The notes: generated by a model from the letters alone, not told the origin. Numbered from the stretch's first letter, positions 1 to 12,195 are shown. The stretch is DNA of 64,000 nucleotides from Mesostigma viride (GCA_009746045.1 RPFO01000744.1:41001-105000); one strand, 5' to 3'. Numbers and translations: made by a program.

Positions 1-28
1 TAAGGTGTGTAGGGGTTGCCTCAGACAG

Positions 29-1144
29 TCACTGCTCCTTGTTGTCTTCTTGCTGACTGCCCTTTGAAGGCTGGCCTGCCTGGGACTTGTTTTTGTTGTT
101 GTTTTTGTTGTTGTTATTCTTGTTGCTGCCCTGGCCCTGGGTCTTCTTGAAGCTGGGACACTCCTTCTTGATATGCCCCCACCCCTTGCACAGGTAGCAT
201 TGTATCTTTGACTTGCCCTGGCCACTGCCCCCGTTGTCAGACGCGTTGCCCTGCTTGGGCTTACCACCCACCCGCCTGAACACCGACTTGGAGTGTGACC
301 TCCTGTCAGAGTCGGGTGAATGATCGCCCTTGCGCTTGTTATGGTTGCCCCCTCGTCCTCCCTGGCTTCTGTCAGCCTCAGACGTCTTGGAGCCCCCCTG
401 GGTACGCCCACCTGCCTGGGTTGCCTTCACTGCTGGCACCCCACCCTCAAACAGCTCCTCAGCTTCAAGAGCTTGCTTGATGATGACCTTGTAGGCCTTC
501 AGGGTGGAGTGAGGAGCACACATGACCTTGAGGGATCCACGTGTGGCCTTATCCAGCCCAGAGACCTTCAACCAGTTGGTCAGGGCTATGTTGTCTGCCA
601 CGTTGAAACCGTGGGCCCTGCCTTCCTCAACCATTTTGCAATAGTTAAGGAAATTCTGGATGAGATCCCCTTTGACCTCCCACCCTTGATACTTGTCTTG
701 CCAATGGATGCCGACCTTCTTGCGTTGGTCTTCCAGCAGCTCCTTCAGCTCAGCTACATACAGTGCCCAGGCCTTATTGGCCTTCTTGCACTCCCTGGTC
801 AGGTCCTTAATCTGGTCAGTACACTTGCCAAAAGTGCTACTTCCTATCCAGATTTGATAGTAATTTGTACCACCGTACAAGCTAGGGAACCCTTCCAATC
901 CTTCCACAAACTCTTCAGCCTGCTTAGGCTTGGAGTCTGAGGTTACAGGCTGCAGCTGATTAACAATTAAAAGACCCTGTGTGGTGAGATCAAAGCCATG
1001 AACAGCTTGTGCATTATTATTATTGTGAGGAATGTTGGTAATCTCTCCGGTAACCCCCACGTCATCTACGTGAGCGGTCCCACTACCAGCACCACCATTA
1101 TTCCCACTGGCTGGGGCACCTTTGCTACGGCGCCCGTCTGCCAT
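29..1144 (-). CDS. gag: gag-like polyprotein of Copia family A, copy 1
   Basis: This 371-residue frame begins at an ATG (MADGRRSKG) and is closely similar to the gag region at 39,438-40,552. It is the structural, RNA-binding protein of the retrotransposon. The N-terminal two thirds are mostly helical with no recognised motif. Near residue 315 there is one CCHC zinc knuckle (CYLCKGWGHIKKEC), followed by an Asn/Lys/Gln-rich tail. An Arg/Gly/Ser-rich basic stretch precedes the knuckle. No protease motif is present, in keeping with the unusual position of the protease-like domain in this family. The frame looks whole; the element as a whole is a fossil. Confidence 0.85.
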   Translation of the reverse strand: MADGRRSKGAPASGNNGGAGSGTAHVDDVGVTGEITNIPHNNNNAQAVHGFDLTTQGLLIVNQLQPVTSDSKPKQAEEFVEGLEGFPSLYGGTNYYQIWIGSSTFGKCTDQIKDLTRECKKANKAWALYVAELKELLEDQRKKVGIHWQDKYQGWEVKGDLIQNFLNYCKMVEEGRAHGFNVADNIALTNWLKVSGLDKATRGSLKVMCAPHSTLKAYKVIIKQALEAEELFEGGVPAVKATQAGGRTQGGSKTSEADRSQGGRGGNHNKRKGDHSPDSDRRSHSKSVFRRVGGKPKQGNASDNGGSGQGKSKIQCYLCKGWGHIKKECPSFKKTQGQGSNKNNNNKNNNKNKSQAGQPSKGSQQEDNKEQ

Positions 1145-1307
1145 TCTGCACTACAAGCTATTCAAAGAACACCTTAGCAAAGCAGCAGAAAATATGTACA
1201 AAATTTTGTCACAACTGCCGCCTGCGCCGGTGTCGCCGCCGCCCCCGCGAATTGCCGCCGAAAATTCGACAAAATGTCGACGAGCACTGGATAAAAATTT
1301 GGCTGAC

Positions 1308-2024
1308 TCAGTAGTCGAGGCCCCGGAAATCACAGTACTCGTAGGTGAACTCAGGATCCTCCATATCCGGCGTGTGTGCCGGACCTGCACCGGTATGTAT
1401 TAAAACCGGTGTGCTTCCCGTCGCGAAAGTTGCGCGCGCCCGACGCGCGACGAGGCGCAGAGGATGAGTAAAAATGGATAACAATTCCCACCCTGCGGGA
1501 ATCCACTCTCGCAGAGACGCGAGAAAAGCTACCAGGTTAATAAGAACCTGGCGTTCGCGACTGCGTACGCCGCGTGTGAGCAGCGACAGCAACGCGAGAT
1601 CCTGAAATAAATTTGTCGACACCGCCGGCGCGCCCCCCGTGCGTAGCGATGCTTAGTTTTGCAAGTTTCTCTGGTAACCGGTGAGCGAAGAGATGGCGTT
1701 ATCCAGCTCCTCGATGGCAGTGGTGACCTCGTTCACCGACCGCAAACCTCCCCGCACCTGGACCGTAAACTGCGATAAAATGTTGCGAATCTGGTCCAAC
1801 AATGCGTGTATAGCCGGCACCAGTGCTGGCAAATCGGGGTCCTCGGGGTTATCCCCGAGCAACGGAAGAACTGCGCGCTGCCGACGATGAAGTTCGTCGA
1901 GCGAGATCGTGACTTCGTCGAGCAATTGCTGCCACGACGGCGCAGTCGGTCTTGACGGAGGACCAGCCGGCGGAGCGGCTATTTCCTCATCGGCGGGAAT
2001 CCGGAATTCTTCAGAATTTGGCAT
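1308..2024 (-). pseudogene. Extra open frame upstream of gag, Copia family A copy 1
   Basis: The region corresponds to the 236-residue frame at 38,558-39,268 of the younger copy and begins with the same MPNSEEFRIP. It lies between the 5' LTR and gag. The product is acidic at the start and mostly helical, with no database family that I recognise. Its conservation in two independent insertions suggests a real protein of the element. In this copy it is broken about once. Confidence 0.7.
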
Positions 2025-2238
2025 CTTTTTAACGAGGCGTGTAATACGAGTTGTAAGCGTGAGAATGCCACGAATTCCGCCATGGTTCTTGCAGGAAGTT
2101 GCCTTTATTAATAACAAAGAAACACAGACGTAAGTCACGTCACTTCCAAGACTGCACGCAGCACAGACGACAGGGTCGCAGTGCCAAGAGAACGTGCACG
2201 CAAGAACTAGCGTCCCGGTGCGACCAAGTCACACATAT

Positions 2239-2810
2239 TGTTACGCCGCGGGTATCTACCACTACCTCTACCTCTAGCTGGCCTGATGCTACCTAAACTA
2301 GTCAAGCCTCCTCTAGTCAAACCTCTAGCGAAAGACGAACGAGACGATCCAGATCTCAATGCATTTACGTATGTGCTACTGTAATACGCCATAAGCCATT
2401 TACACAAACCCGTTTACTCCAGGAATAGAGGAAGGAAACACAACTACACTGCCGTGACCCAAGCCTATATGTGTTAATTCATTTAACACACGCCGAGTGC
2501 ACACACAAAGGGTAGAACGCGCATAAATGGTCACCAACGGTCCAACACGCTCGGGCCGACCTGGCCCTCGCCTACAGATGCACGCTGGTCCACTACATCT
2601 ACTGATGCACGCTGGTCCACTACATTCTAACACAGGATCAGGACCACTAGTAAAGTACGCGGCGCGGCGCCCAACGGCACCCAATGTACCACCGTACTGT
2701 TACGAGGACAATAATGTCCCGGTAGGAGCCTAAACGTAAACCTAGGGACAACCGAGGCAAAAGACCTAATTTACGTCCGTAACTACAACGAATTGTTACG
2801 CGACGTAACA
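2239..2810 (-). repeat. 3' LTR of the gypsy element
   Basis: It matches 13,249-13,820 over its full 572 bp with no difference seen by eye. The ends are TGTTAC and GTAACA. It joins Copia LTR sequence on the left. Confidence 0.93.
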
Positions 2811-2822
2811 CCTCCCCCCCAC
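2811..2822 (-). promoter_or_regulatory. Polypurine tract of the gypsy element
   Basis: On the minus strand a G-rich run, TGTGGGGGGGAGG, lies directly before the 3' LTR. This is where a retrotransposon primes plus-strand DNA synthesis. Confidence 0.7.
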
Positions 2823-3178
2823 AAAGGTAGGGAGCCCTCTCCCTACGCACAGGGAGGAAAACAAGGGGTAGGAAACCTAATGCACCCAGCACACACTAAC
2901 ACAGTCAGCAGGCCATCCAAGATACAAGGCACCAATAGTTCACACGGTCTCCACCACCACGCCTGGAGGTGTAGGGTTAGCCAGCACCAAGCCTGGTGGT
3001 AGGTTCCCCTAACTGCCTGGAACAAAGTCCTTGCCGGGGGAAACGGCACTGGGCAGGACACACAGAGTAAACCCATCAGCACCAAGGACCAAGAACGACC
3101 AGTCAACTGGCCAGAACATGAGGGCGACTCTACATACCGGAGGGACAACACCCTCAGGTCGGGCCTAAGGCCCTCTAT

Positions 3179-4432
3179 CTAATGGCCATCCGTCTGGTAG
3201 GTACCACGGGAGGCCAGCAGGACATCCAGGTAAGCCTGGTAGTGAGACACATCCTCAGCATTGTCGTGCCTATCTACAGTGAGGAAAACATCGGCCCACA
3301 CGCCGTCAGGGAAAAGGCCCAGGAAGGCCCAGTAGTACCTATGCTGTGTAAGAACGACCTGGCCCCGGGCCCAGTCCAGGAAACCGCAGGCAAAGAGGCG
3401 TAGGAAAGGCTCTACCGCGATCAGGCAGAGAGCCCGAAGGAGCAGGCAATGATACCGGATCCGAGGGCGCATACCCGTCGGGAAAAACAGATCTACCAGG
3501 GGCTCCACGTTGGACGGCCACAACCGGATATGCCGAATCTCGCGGGAGCGCCACCGGCGGGCACACTGTCGCGACCCGAACGTCTCGAGGTAGTCGCTAG
3601 CCCGGGGAGGAGGATGACCCCGAGAGTCCAAACCCTGGCCCGGGATGGGCGCTGGACGACGGGCATCCCACTCTAGGATGGGCTGAAGGACGGTGCTGTA
3701 CGTGGCACCCGGCACCGCAGGAAAATCTACCGTAAGAGCATCTGAGGCCATAATGCCCAGAGGCGGAGGGTAAGCCCACTGGAACCCGCCGTAGGTGTCC
3801 AAGTCATTGTGGCGCCGCGCCCAGCGGTACAGGACGCGCCGAACCAGGATCTCACCCTGGAACACCGGATCAGCCAAAATAACCATGTCGAAAGGAGGCC
3901 GATCAGTCTCAACTGGTAGGTTACGGTCCCGCGGCGCCCGACACACCTGGGAGAACCCGTAGGACATGTGCGAAATGGCCAGCTCGGCGGAGGCGCGCGG
4001 CAGGTCACACTGGCGGCAAGCGAGCGCAGACATACCATACCCGAAGACAGGCGTGTCTCGCGACTCCGGAGTCGCATGCACCACAGAAGGGGCCCGATCC
4101 CGATCGCCCTCTGACAACTCCCGAAGGGAATCGGCAGCGCGGGTGGCGCGCGGGTCAGAGCCACTGGACCGAACGACCGCAGCCAAAGACCGCGGGGCCG
4201 AAGGGGCAGGGGCCGACGAAGGGGTAGGAACCGGCACAGGCGCGGAAGACGCCGGTACAACGGGGGGCCGCGTCGGACCCGATGCCGCAGGGGGTCGCGA
4301 CGGACCCGCCTCCGCAACTGGCGCGCCGGTCTCTGGGGGTGGAGCACCACCAGGCCACATGTTGAAAATAGGACCCGTGGGGACAGGCAATCCGGCATAC
4401 GACTGGTTACCGTCCAAGCTCCAGTCAGGCAC
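3179..4432 (-). CDS. Unrecognised 3' open frame B of the gypsy element
   Basis: The frame is open from 4,432 to a stop at 3,179; the first ATG is at 4,360, giving about 393 residues. Residues 30-120 are rich in Pro, Ala, Ser and Val and look unstructured. The C-terminal 250 residues look globular, with many Arg and Trp and a hydrophobic stretch near LLLRALCLIAVEPFLRLFA. I recognise no family, zinc finger or signal peptide. It lies between a tandem-repeat block and the 3' LTR, the place where some Ty3 elements carry additional or envelope-like genes, but there is no clear membrane protein layout. Its function is unknown. Confidence 0.6.
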   Translation of the reverse strand: MPDWSLDGNQSYAGLPVPTGPIFNMWPGGAPPPETGAPVAEAGPSRPPAASGPTRPPVVPASSAPVPVPTPSSAPAPSAPRSLAAVVRSSGSDPRATRAADSLRELSEGDRDRAPSVVHATPESRDTPVFGYGMSALACRQCDLPRASAELAISHMSYGFSQVCRAPRDRNLPVETDRPPFDMVILADPVFQGEILVRRVLYRWARRHNDLDTYGGFQWAYPPPLGIMASDALTVDFPAVPGATYSTVLQPILEWDARRPAPIPGQGLDSRGHPPPRASDYLETFGSRQCARRWRSREIRHIRLWPSNVEPLVDLFFPTGMRPRIRYHCLLLRALCLIAVEPFLRLFACGFLDWARGQVVLTQHRYYWAFLGLFPDGVWADVFLTVDRHDNAEDVSHYQAYLDVLLASRGTYQTDGH

Positions 4433-4625
4433 CGGGATCCTCTGCGGGGGACCGCCCTCCCAAAGCCTGGGAAGACCGCCCGGGTCGCTGAAGAAACCCC
4501 GCGAGCATCCCGTTTCGTTTAAGTGGCCAGCCGGAGCGGCTGCTTAGGTTTTAGCGGACAAGTGTTCGAAGCGCGTCATTGGTGAATTACTCGGGAACTT
4601 GGGTTTCCCCGCGAAACTCCAACCG

Positions 4626-4935
4626 CACGTTCAGATTTCCAAATCTCAAGTAAAGTTCGGCGCAACTTTCTGAACGGGGGCAGTTGACGAGCAGCATTCC
4701 TCCGGACGAATGAATTGCGTTCCATACTTGCGCAAAATTTTGAAAGGTAGCTTGCGTGCAGCCCTACTAAAATTTGCGCGCACGTTCAGATTTCCAAATC
4801 TCAAGTAAATTTCGGCGGAACATTCTGAACGGGGGTAGTTGGCGGGCAGCGTTCCTCCAGACGAATGAAATGCGTTCCATACTAGCGCAAAATTTTGAAA
4901 GGTAGCTTGCGTGCAGCCCTACTAAAATTTGCGCA
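4626..4935. repeat. Two tandem 155 bp units inside the gypsy element
   Basis: Two copies of a 155 bp unit start at 4,626 and 4,781. Each begins CACGTTCAGATTTCC and ends with AAAATTTGCGC. They lie between the two 3' open frames. Confidence 0.85.
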
Positions 4936-4945
4936 AAGTGTGGGA

Positions 4946-5140
4946 CTGAAAATTCGTAACGGAAACTTTTTGGTAGTTGCCGTCACTTCCTCTTGTGCAA
5001 ACGTGTGGGAGTGAAAATTCGTAACGGAAACTTTTTGGTAGTTGCCGTCACTTCATTTTGCGCGAGTGTTGGGCTGAAAATTCGTAACGGAAACTTTTTG
5101 GTAGTTGCCGTCACTTCCTTTGGTTCGACTGAAAATTCGC
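4946..5140. repeat. Three to four tandem units of about 55-65 bp inside the gypsy element
   Basis: Units begin TGAAAATTCGTAACGG at 4,947, 5,012 and 5,075, with a partial fourth at 5,130. Each holds the same core, CTTTTTGGTAGTTGCCGTCA, with variable spacers. The block follows the 155 bp repeats. Confidence 0.85.
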
Positions 5141-5235
5141 TGAAATTCGCTGAATTCGTACCGTAGCCTAATTTTTAGTACCTCGAAGTGATGGGGCACC
5201 TAAAACTTTGCCCACAAGTACACTTGGCAGCGCGC

Positions 5236-6255
5236 TCACTGGGAAAAATTGTACAGCCGCTCCGGCGGGCCACTTGAACGAATTGTAATGGAGGGCGGCG
5301 CTGACGTGGTGGGCGGCTCGGACGCGGCGGCGGCGGGCGCTGCCACTGGGACGGCGGACTCGCGCCGAGGCGCAGGTACGTCAGTAGCAGGCGCAGCGGT
5401 AGCCGAAGGCGTAGGAGCTGCAGCACCAGAGGGAACCGTAGACGCCGAGGCGACCGAAGGGGAAGGGGGCACAGCTGCCACAGACACCCCACCTGGCGTG
5501 GCTGGCGCGTGCGCCTGGGCCGCCATGAAGGCCCCGAAGGCCGCCGTCAGGGACTGGATCTGCGCCTGCATCGCAGAAACTGTCGCCGCAAGAGGATCAG
5601 GCTCACGACCAGAGCCCGAAGGGGTAGGCTCCACCGATGCGCACAGGACCGACCTCGGTGAAGACGGGACAGGGGAAGGCGCCGACACTGAAGAGGAGGA
5701 CGCCGCAGGGGAGGCCGAATACTCAGGGGAATACTGCGCCTCTACCGGCGCGTCCGTAGGGGTAGGGTCGCCAAATCCTACACCCGCGTTCTGGTCTGCT
5801 ATCTCCATAAACTCTACGGCCCGTAACAGGTCGCAGGGGTTCTCATCCAGCTCCGCATCACCCTCGGCAGGAAGCCAGGGGAACACATCCCGTAGGCAGG
5901 AGCGGCCCACAGGGGTAGAAAGGTAGGAAAACACCCTGGGGCACTGGAGAATCGCAGCTATCTGTCCCAGGGCTGGACAGCTGGAGCCACATTCTAGCAA
6001 ACAGTGGCCGGCATCGTCAAATCCGTGCAAAACAAGCTGATGCGGTTCAGCAGGGGAAGGACCGTACCACGTGACCCCGAAGAGAGCCGCCCGGACTATG
6101 CCCGCATGCTGGGCCTGGAGGGCCGGATGCACGACGCCACCCGGGAAACTAGACCGTGAAACCCAACGACCCGGAAGGGCCTCGAAGTACAGCTCAGGGT
6201 CCGGTAGGGGCAGGGACGGCAGCGGGCTCTCAGCCGGAGGGGTAGGCTCTGACAT
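5236..6255 (-). CDS. Unrecognised 3' open frame A of the gypsy element
   Basis: The frame starts at ATG 6,255 (MSEPTPPAESP) about 75 bp after the end of the pol frame and runs 339 residues. Residues 1-165 look globular with several Cys (CLLECGSSC). A Ser/Pro/Ala-rich linker follows. Then comes a short amphipathic helix (AATVSAMQAQIQSLTAAFGA) that could form a coiled coil, and a low-complexity Ala/Pro/Thr-rich tail. No family is recognised. The layout (globular head, coil, disordered tail) would suit a structural or nucleic-acid-associated protein, but that is inference only. Its position after the chromodomain makes it an accessory frame of the element rather than part of pol. Confidence 0.6.
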   Translation of the reverse strand: MSEPTPPAESPLPSLPLPDPELYFEALPGRWVSRSSFPGGVVHPALQAQHAGIVRAALFGVTWYGPSPAEPHQLVLHGFDDAGHCLLECGSSCPALGQIAAILQCPRVFSYLSTPVGRSCLRDVFPWLPAEGDAELDENPCDLLRAVEFMEIADQNAGVGFGDPTPTDAPVEAQYSPEYSASPAASSSSVSAPSPVPSSPRSVLCASVEPTPSGSGREPDPLAATVSAMQAQIQSLTAAFGAFMAAQAHAPATPGGVSVAAVPPSPSVASASTVPSGAAAPTPSATAAPATDVPAPRRESAVPVAAPAAAASEPPTTSAPPSITIRSSGPPERLYNFSQ

Positions 6256-6331
6256 GACGGCTGCGGAGGGGAGGGGACAACCAACCACCCGTCGACAGCA
6301 GACATAACATAAGAGAGGAGAAGGCCTACAA

Positions 6332-9300
6332 CTAGAGCTTGTGCAGGGTTTTATATTCCTGCAGCAGGCGACTACACCCATCTAGCTCACTCTCCGTATA
6401 CCAAACCTTATCTACTTCACTACGAGCATACATCCACTTCACTTTATACTGACGCTGGGTACCGCGGCCCTTTTTGATATCTCTATGGGCCACGATGCTT
6501 TCTACTTCGTCTTCTACTTCCCCAGTGTCAGGGTTATGCTCTAAAGGGGCAGGCGCTAACTCCCTGCCAGCGAACGTACTAGGATGGTACAGTTTAAGCT
6601 GGCTCCTATGGAAGGTGTTTGAATGCGTTTGCCAAGAGGTAGGGATATCGACTTTATATAAGAAATTTCCTACCCTAGACAACACATGGAAGGGTCCTAA
6701 GAAGGCGGGCCTAAGTTTGACCTTCAGTTCTGCTTCAAACTTATGAGCAAAACGGCCAACACGGGGGCCTTCTACTAATACTAGATCTCCTATTTCTATC
6801 TCAGGTGCTCGTCTATCTAAGGAGGCACGCAACCTAGCAAGGTACTTAGCCTGAGCTTTTTGGTACCCTGAGATCGCGTGGTCATGAGCAGTTTTCATTC
6901 TATCTAGTAAGGACTGTACACCTTCTACAGTATCTCGGGACACATCATCCTTGTCCCGTAGAGGACTAGCTAAGAGAGAGGTAGGGGTAAGGGGCTGTCT
7001 ACCAGTATCTAAGAAGAAGGGCGTATATCCATGCGCAGCTTGGGGACAATTGTTGAGGGAGAACTCTACCAAACATAAATAATCCTCCCAATCACTACCC
7101 GAGCCATTAACATAGTGCCTAAGCGCTTCTTCTACTACTCTATTAAGACGCTCTACTAAATGAGAGGAGGAGGAGTGGTAGGCAGTACCGTAGGTAACCT
7201 TGGTACCGATGGCAGCGAAAAACTGCTGCCAAAAATCTGAGGTAAATAATTTATCCTTATCACTAATAAACTGCCTACTCAACCATGATATCTATATACA
7301 TTATTGAGGTATAGGCGTGCGCAATCACGTGCGTGAGTTCTAAAGGACACGGCACAAGATGGCACATACGAGTAAAACGATCTATGAACACAAGGATTTG
7401 GGCATTGCCCCTATCATTCTTTCTAAAAGGTCCTACAAAATCCATCATGATAGAATCCCAAGGCATGATGGGGTCAGGCAAGGTCCTAGGTTCTGCTATC
7501 TGTCCTACATTATTGGGTTTCATTTCCTGGCAAGATTGACAAGTTCTAACATACTCATCTACATCCTTATAAAGGGAAGGCCAGTAATAAGAGCGGGCTA
7601 CTAGGTCCCGTACCCGTTTACCACCCTGATGAGCAGCTAAGTCATGCAACTCAAAGAGCAAGGAGGAGCGACAGATAGGAGGGACATACAGGCGCCATTG
7701 AGGGGGAGAATCTGCTATCTGCACATATAAAAACCCACCTACAAATTTACAAGGGTGCTTGCCTAATTGTTGGGGATGTGCAGCAATGGCAGCTAATGCT
7801 TCCGGCTCAGTGGCCGTAAATCTACTAATAAGGCGTTCAAGATCAGAGGTAGGCATCGCTACAGAAGTATCCAGAACAGGTTTAAAGAGATCTCCTACCG
7901 CCTTGCCAAAGAGAAGGGGAGGTCCTAGAGGGACTACGTTTTCATAAGACTTTCCTGACCTAGTCGCTATATGGCTAAGCGGTATAGAAATTTTATTTTT
8001 CCCCTCCCCCCCACCGAGGCCACGGGAAGGGCCTCACACGGGAGAGAGAGTCCTACGTGAGAAAGGAGATCAGGCATGCGAACAGCTGTATGAAAGAGGT
8101 AGGCATAGGATTCATCATCAGGTAGTTCACCATAAGGGGTTACACCCATAGTAGTAGGAACTAGAGTAGTATTGAGAACATCAAGGTCCTCGAAGAAGGA
8201 ATAGTCTGCACGACGAGAGAGTGCATCTGGTACTATGTTATCTACACCCTTGACATACTGAAGTTTAAAAGGGGAAAACTGTGCTAAAAATTCCATCCAG
8301 CGCGCTTGCCGAGGGGTAAGGTTGGGTTGGGAGAGAAGATGGGTAAGGGGACGATGATCCGTTTGGATAACTAACCTATAAGGATCTAGCTCACAGGGTT
8401 CATTCAGGCAGACATCAAATTGAGCACCTTTAAGGAAGTGCTGCCACGCGTGGCAACAATACACCACAGCTAAGAGTTCCTGCTGGTGTACGGGATAGTT
8501 ACGCTCCGCAGGGAGCATTGTCCTAGAGATATACTCAATTGGCTGTAAGCCCTGACCCTGATCCTGGAGAAGGACACCACCTATAGCTACTTTACTAGCA
8601 TCTGTAGCCACAACAAAGGGTTTAGTAGTATCCGGTAGGATGAGTACAGGAGGGGAAAGGAGTAGGGATTTTAGGCACTGAAAAGCCGACTGACATTCAC
8701 TACTCCAAACAAAGGGGATATCCTTCTTTAATAAATGATTAATAGGGGCTGCTATAGTTGCGAAACGCGGGATAAAACGCCTATAGTAAGAAGCAATTCC
8801 TAGGAAACTACGTACACCTTTAACGTCGGTAGGAGTAGGCCATTCCTGAATTGACTTAGTTTTATCCGGGTCGGTAGCGACCCCGGCATCTGACAGAACG
8901 TGCCCTAAAAATGGGACACTCCTACCCGAACGCACTTTAGCACGGCGCGCCCACAAAGAATTTTCAGCCATTATTTCTAATACTTTCTTTAAATCACGTA
9001 GGTGCGTTTCAAAATCAGGAGAGTAAATAAGAATATCATCTAAGTAAGCTTGAGCACAAGAACGGTCATGCTCAGATAAAGAAACAGAGGAGAAGGAAGG
9101 ATCCTTTAATCAGAGGACACCTGAGGAAGATGAGAATTTCCCATAACAGGTCTAAGCACTTCATTCATTAACATTTGAAAAGAGGCAGGCGAGTTACAGA
9201 GTCCCATAGCCGCTACTCTAAACTGGTAATGACCAAAAGGGGTAGCAAAGGCGGTTTTATGGCAATCCTCAGGAGCTATCCGCAACTGCCAAAAACCATC

Positions 9301-10266
9301 CGCACAATCCAGTACTGTGAAACAAGTGGAACCTTTAACCTTATTAAATATATCATCAATACGAGGTAGAGGGTATTTAGACTTCACAGTAATATCATTC
9401 AACTTCCTATAATCAGTAACTAGGCGAAACTTGCCATTTGGCTTAGGAACTAACAGGACACCAGCTGAGTAGGGGGAGTTACTAGGCTCTATCAATCCTG
9501 CTTCTAATAATGACACTAAAATCTGTTTTAGTTCCTTTAACTCGGTAGGGCCCATTCTATACATCGGAGAGTGCGTAGGAACTGCACCGTCCTTGATAAC
9601 TACACGGTGTAAAACAGAACGAGGAGGAGGATAAGAAGGAGTCTTTTCTTCAAAAACTTTTGAGGAATCTATCACAGCCATGTATCTTACTATTTCATTT
9701 TCAGTAAATCCCACTCCTATTGTATCCACTGTGTTTATATCTATATCCACACTATTATTAGTGATAGGTATCTCCTGTACTTCTAACTGAAGGAACATAC
9801 ATAATAAATATCCATATTCCTTTAGTTCAGAACGCAACTCATCATTGGACATTAATACTTCAGGTATAGGTCTTACAGGAGGATCAACAGGTGTAGGAGG
9901 AGTAATATCTACCAAGGATAAATTTTCCAATCTATAATGACGTTCCGGTACCCAGTAAGAGCTATCTGGAAACCAAATGACCATGGTATCATAATTAATA
10001 GTAATCTTATTATCCTGGTGCCAATCTAATCCTAGTAATACATCAGCGGTAGTGATAGGGCCTATAGTGGCCGTCAGGTTGACAGTACGTCCTTGTATAA
10101 CCATGGGAAGGGACACCGTACCCGGGGAATGACTGGTGCGACCATCAGCATAATGAACAGTGACGGGTTTGGTGTGAGGGGTAGGGACTAGTCCTAAACG
10201 CCTAACTAGGGCCTCGCTCACAAAGGAGCTAGCCGCACCGCTATCTACCAACACAGAGACATTCAA
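6332..10266 (-). pseudogene. pol: pol region of the gypsy element: PR-RT-RH-INT-chromodomain
   Basis: From right to left the region shows a retropepsin (VSVLVDSGAASSF, near 10,250), reverse transcriptase (LDCADGFWQLRI near 9,300; a YLDD box near 9,030), RNase H (VVATDASKVAIGGVLL near 8,600), and an integrase with an HHCC finger and a DDE core (WDSIMMDFVGPF near 7,430). At the C terminus is a chromodomain (QYKVKWMYARSE near 6,440). The chromodomain places it with the chromoviruses, whose integrase tail binds modified histones. The region is broken several times and is treated as a fossil. Confidence 0.9.
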
Positions 10267-10737
10267 GAGTTCATCAGCATGCAGAAAGGGTCTACAACAG
10301 TGTGAGGGACGGTTAAACCACCATTCAAGAACATAAGAGGACGCACACGTAGTGGTAGGGAAGATTCAGCTCCTACAGAGGTTATAAAAACAGGCAGGCA
10401 AAAATTTTTATCTGGGGTACTATCTAAGGACCTGTCCAGGTTACCCCCGGCTGACAGGCCTACTGTTCCCCCTCCCCCCCAAATCCATAGGAACTAACCC
10501 CGAAGAAGACCCTGGCGAAAAAGCCACTGCTGGAGGGTCACGAGGGAGCGAAGAGGGTGCGGGAGCCTGATTATCATAGGGGAACCCTGGGGATCCTGTC
10601 TGCACAGCATTCAGCCTACTAGGGGTAGCTGAAGGAATGCGTCCTGAAGTAGGACGAATAGGAGCACGCTGAGGGGTACGAGGAGGGCGAGCGTCGGGAT
10701 GAGGGGGAGCACCCGAAAGGAACTTGGGGCACTCACG

Positions 10738-12195
10738 TTTAAGATGACCTACTTCCTTACAATGATAGCATGTGATATGAGAGACATCAAGGGCTGAAAG
10801 GTCAGTAACACAGATATCTAATTCTTCTACATAGGAGTTCTCCTCCTCAGGGGTAAGGATAATATTATTAATACGGGAACGGGTAGGAAGAGAAGGGTGG
10901 TGAAGAAATCTGCTACACGCAAGAGATGCTGGCGCACATGCTTGAGGGGCAGATCAGTAAAACGGTAGGCAGAGAACTGGCGCTTGACTTCACGTAATAA
11001 GGGTCTACTGAGGCCTTGGAGGAAGCGAGCACGTACTTCTGCACCCGACAAATCCCTAATTCGTACCATCTGAGCATCAAACTCTTTCATATACTCCTTA
11101 AATGATTTAGTACCCTGCTGCAAGGTACCAAAGGCTAATCTATCCTGCCAATCTGAATCAGGAGGGACTAAATGGTTCTCTAAACGCTTAAACAATTCTG
11201 CTACAGAGTTAGGGTAGGCATGAGAGGCCAAAGACTCACACTGAATGAGGTTAGCAAGCTCAGGAGTAATACAGGTTGTAAGATAGTGAGGAACTAATAC
11301 AGCATCAGAAAGACGCCATCTATTATGATTCTGCCACGACTCCGTGTTCTGGGTAAGCAACATAATAAAGGTGAAAAACTGTTGAGGGGTAGACTTGACA
11401 TCCAGCTTGGGAAGGTTAGCAAAGAGGGGAAGAGCAGGGGGCTTAGGGGGATTAGAAGAGTCAGTTTTTCCCATAGGGCCACTATCTTCCACTGCTACAT
11501 AAGCGGGATAGAAGGAAGGAAGAGGAAAAGTCTTGGGTAGGGGTCTAGAAGGGGCCACCGTTTCAGGCTGGTGCCCATAAGAGAAGGGGACAGTATATTG
11601 CTCACGAAGAGAGGAATAGGCAAAATGATCATAATTTCTATCATCTAGGGCATGGTGCTGAAATCACTATTAACTTCTAAATCAGCCACACGGGTAGGGA
11701 CCTGGGCTGCCTCATAGGCCGTCTCAGGGTAGGACCAGGAAGCAGGTGGGTAAAAGGGAACTGCACTAGGGCGCCCAGAAGGACCGACAGGGGCAGAGGC
11801 ACGACCCGTGTTAAGAGCAGGCATGGAAGGCACAGGGTGGGAAGGAGGCCTAGAAACATTGTTAGTTAGTGAGGACCTGCTGGAGGGTTGAGCCAAGGTT
11901 GCAGGAGGGGCAGGGGCCTGGTTCAGGGTAAGGGAAGGGTCATCACTAAATCTGACTTGCATACGTTGACGTTGTTCATAGGTAGGAGGGGTAAGTGAGG
12001 GACGACGGCGACCATCAGCAATAGGAGAAGGAGGTGAGGTACGAAGATTACCTTGAGGAGTGAGATGGTGCACCGTTTCAAGTGAGTCCCGTCGGTTACC
12101 ACGATTGTTGTTATGGTTGTTATATTATTATTATTATTACTCATAGTAGGAGTATTGGTAGGTATAGGCGACATGTTACCACCCACTGGATCCAT
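10738..12195 (-). pseudogene. gag: gag region of the gypsy element
   Basis: The capsid-like part (10,830-11,560) has a typical retrotransposon gag core around FKEYMKEFDAQMVRIRDLSG. A CCHC zinc knuckle (CYHCKEVGHLKREC) lies near 10,770. The N-terminal part (to about 12,195) is rich in Pro, Ser and Asn. The region is broken a few times. It precedes the protease of pol on the same strand. Confidence 0.85.

Noticed and set aside
2400-2684. 94-residue frame repeated at 13,410-13,694
   Set aside because: It is the same LTR sequence twice; LTR frames like this are not genes.
3966-4547. Plus-strand open frame of 193 codons
   Set aside because: Antisense to open frame B of the gypsy element; Gly/Ala-rich and without motifs.
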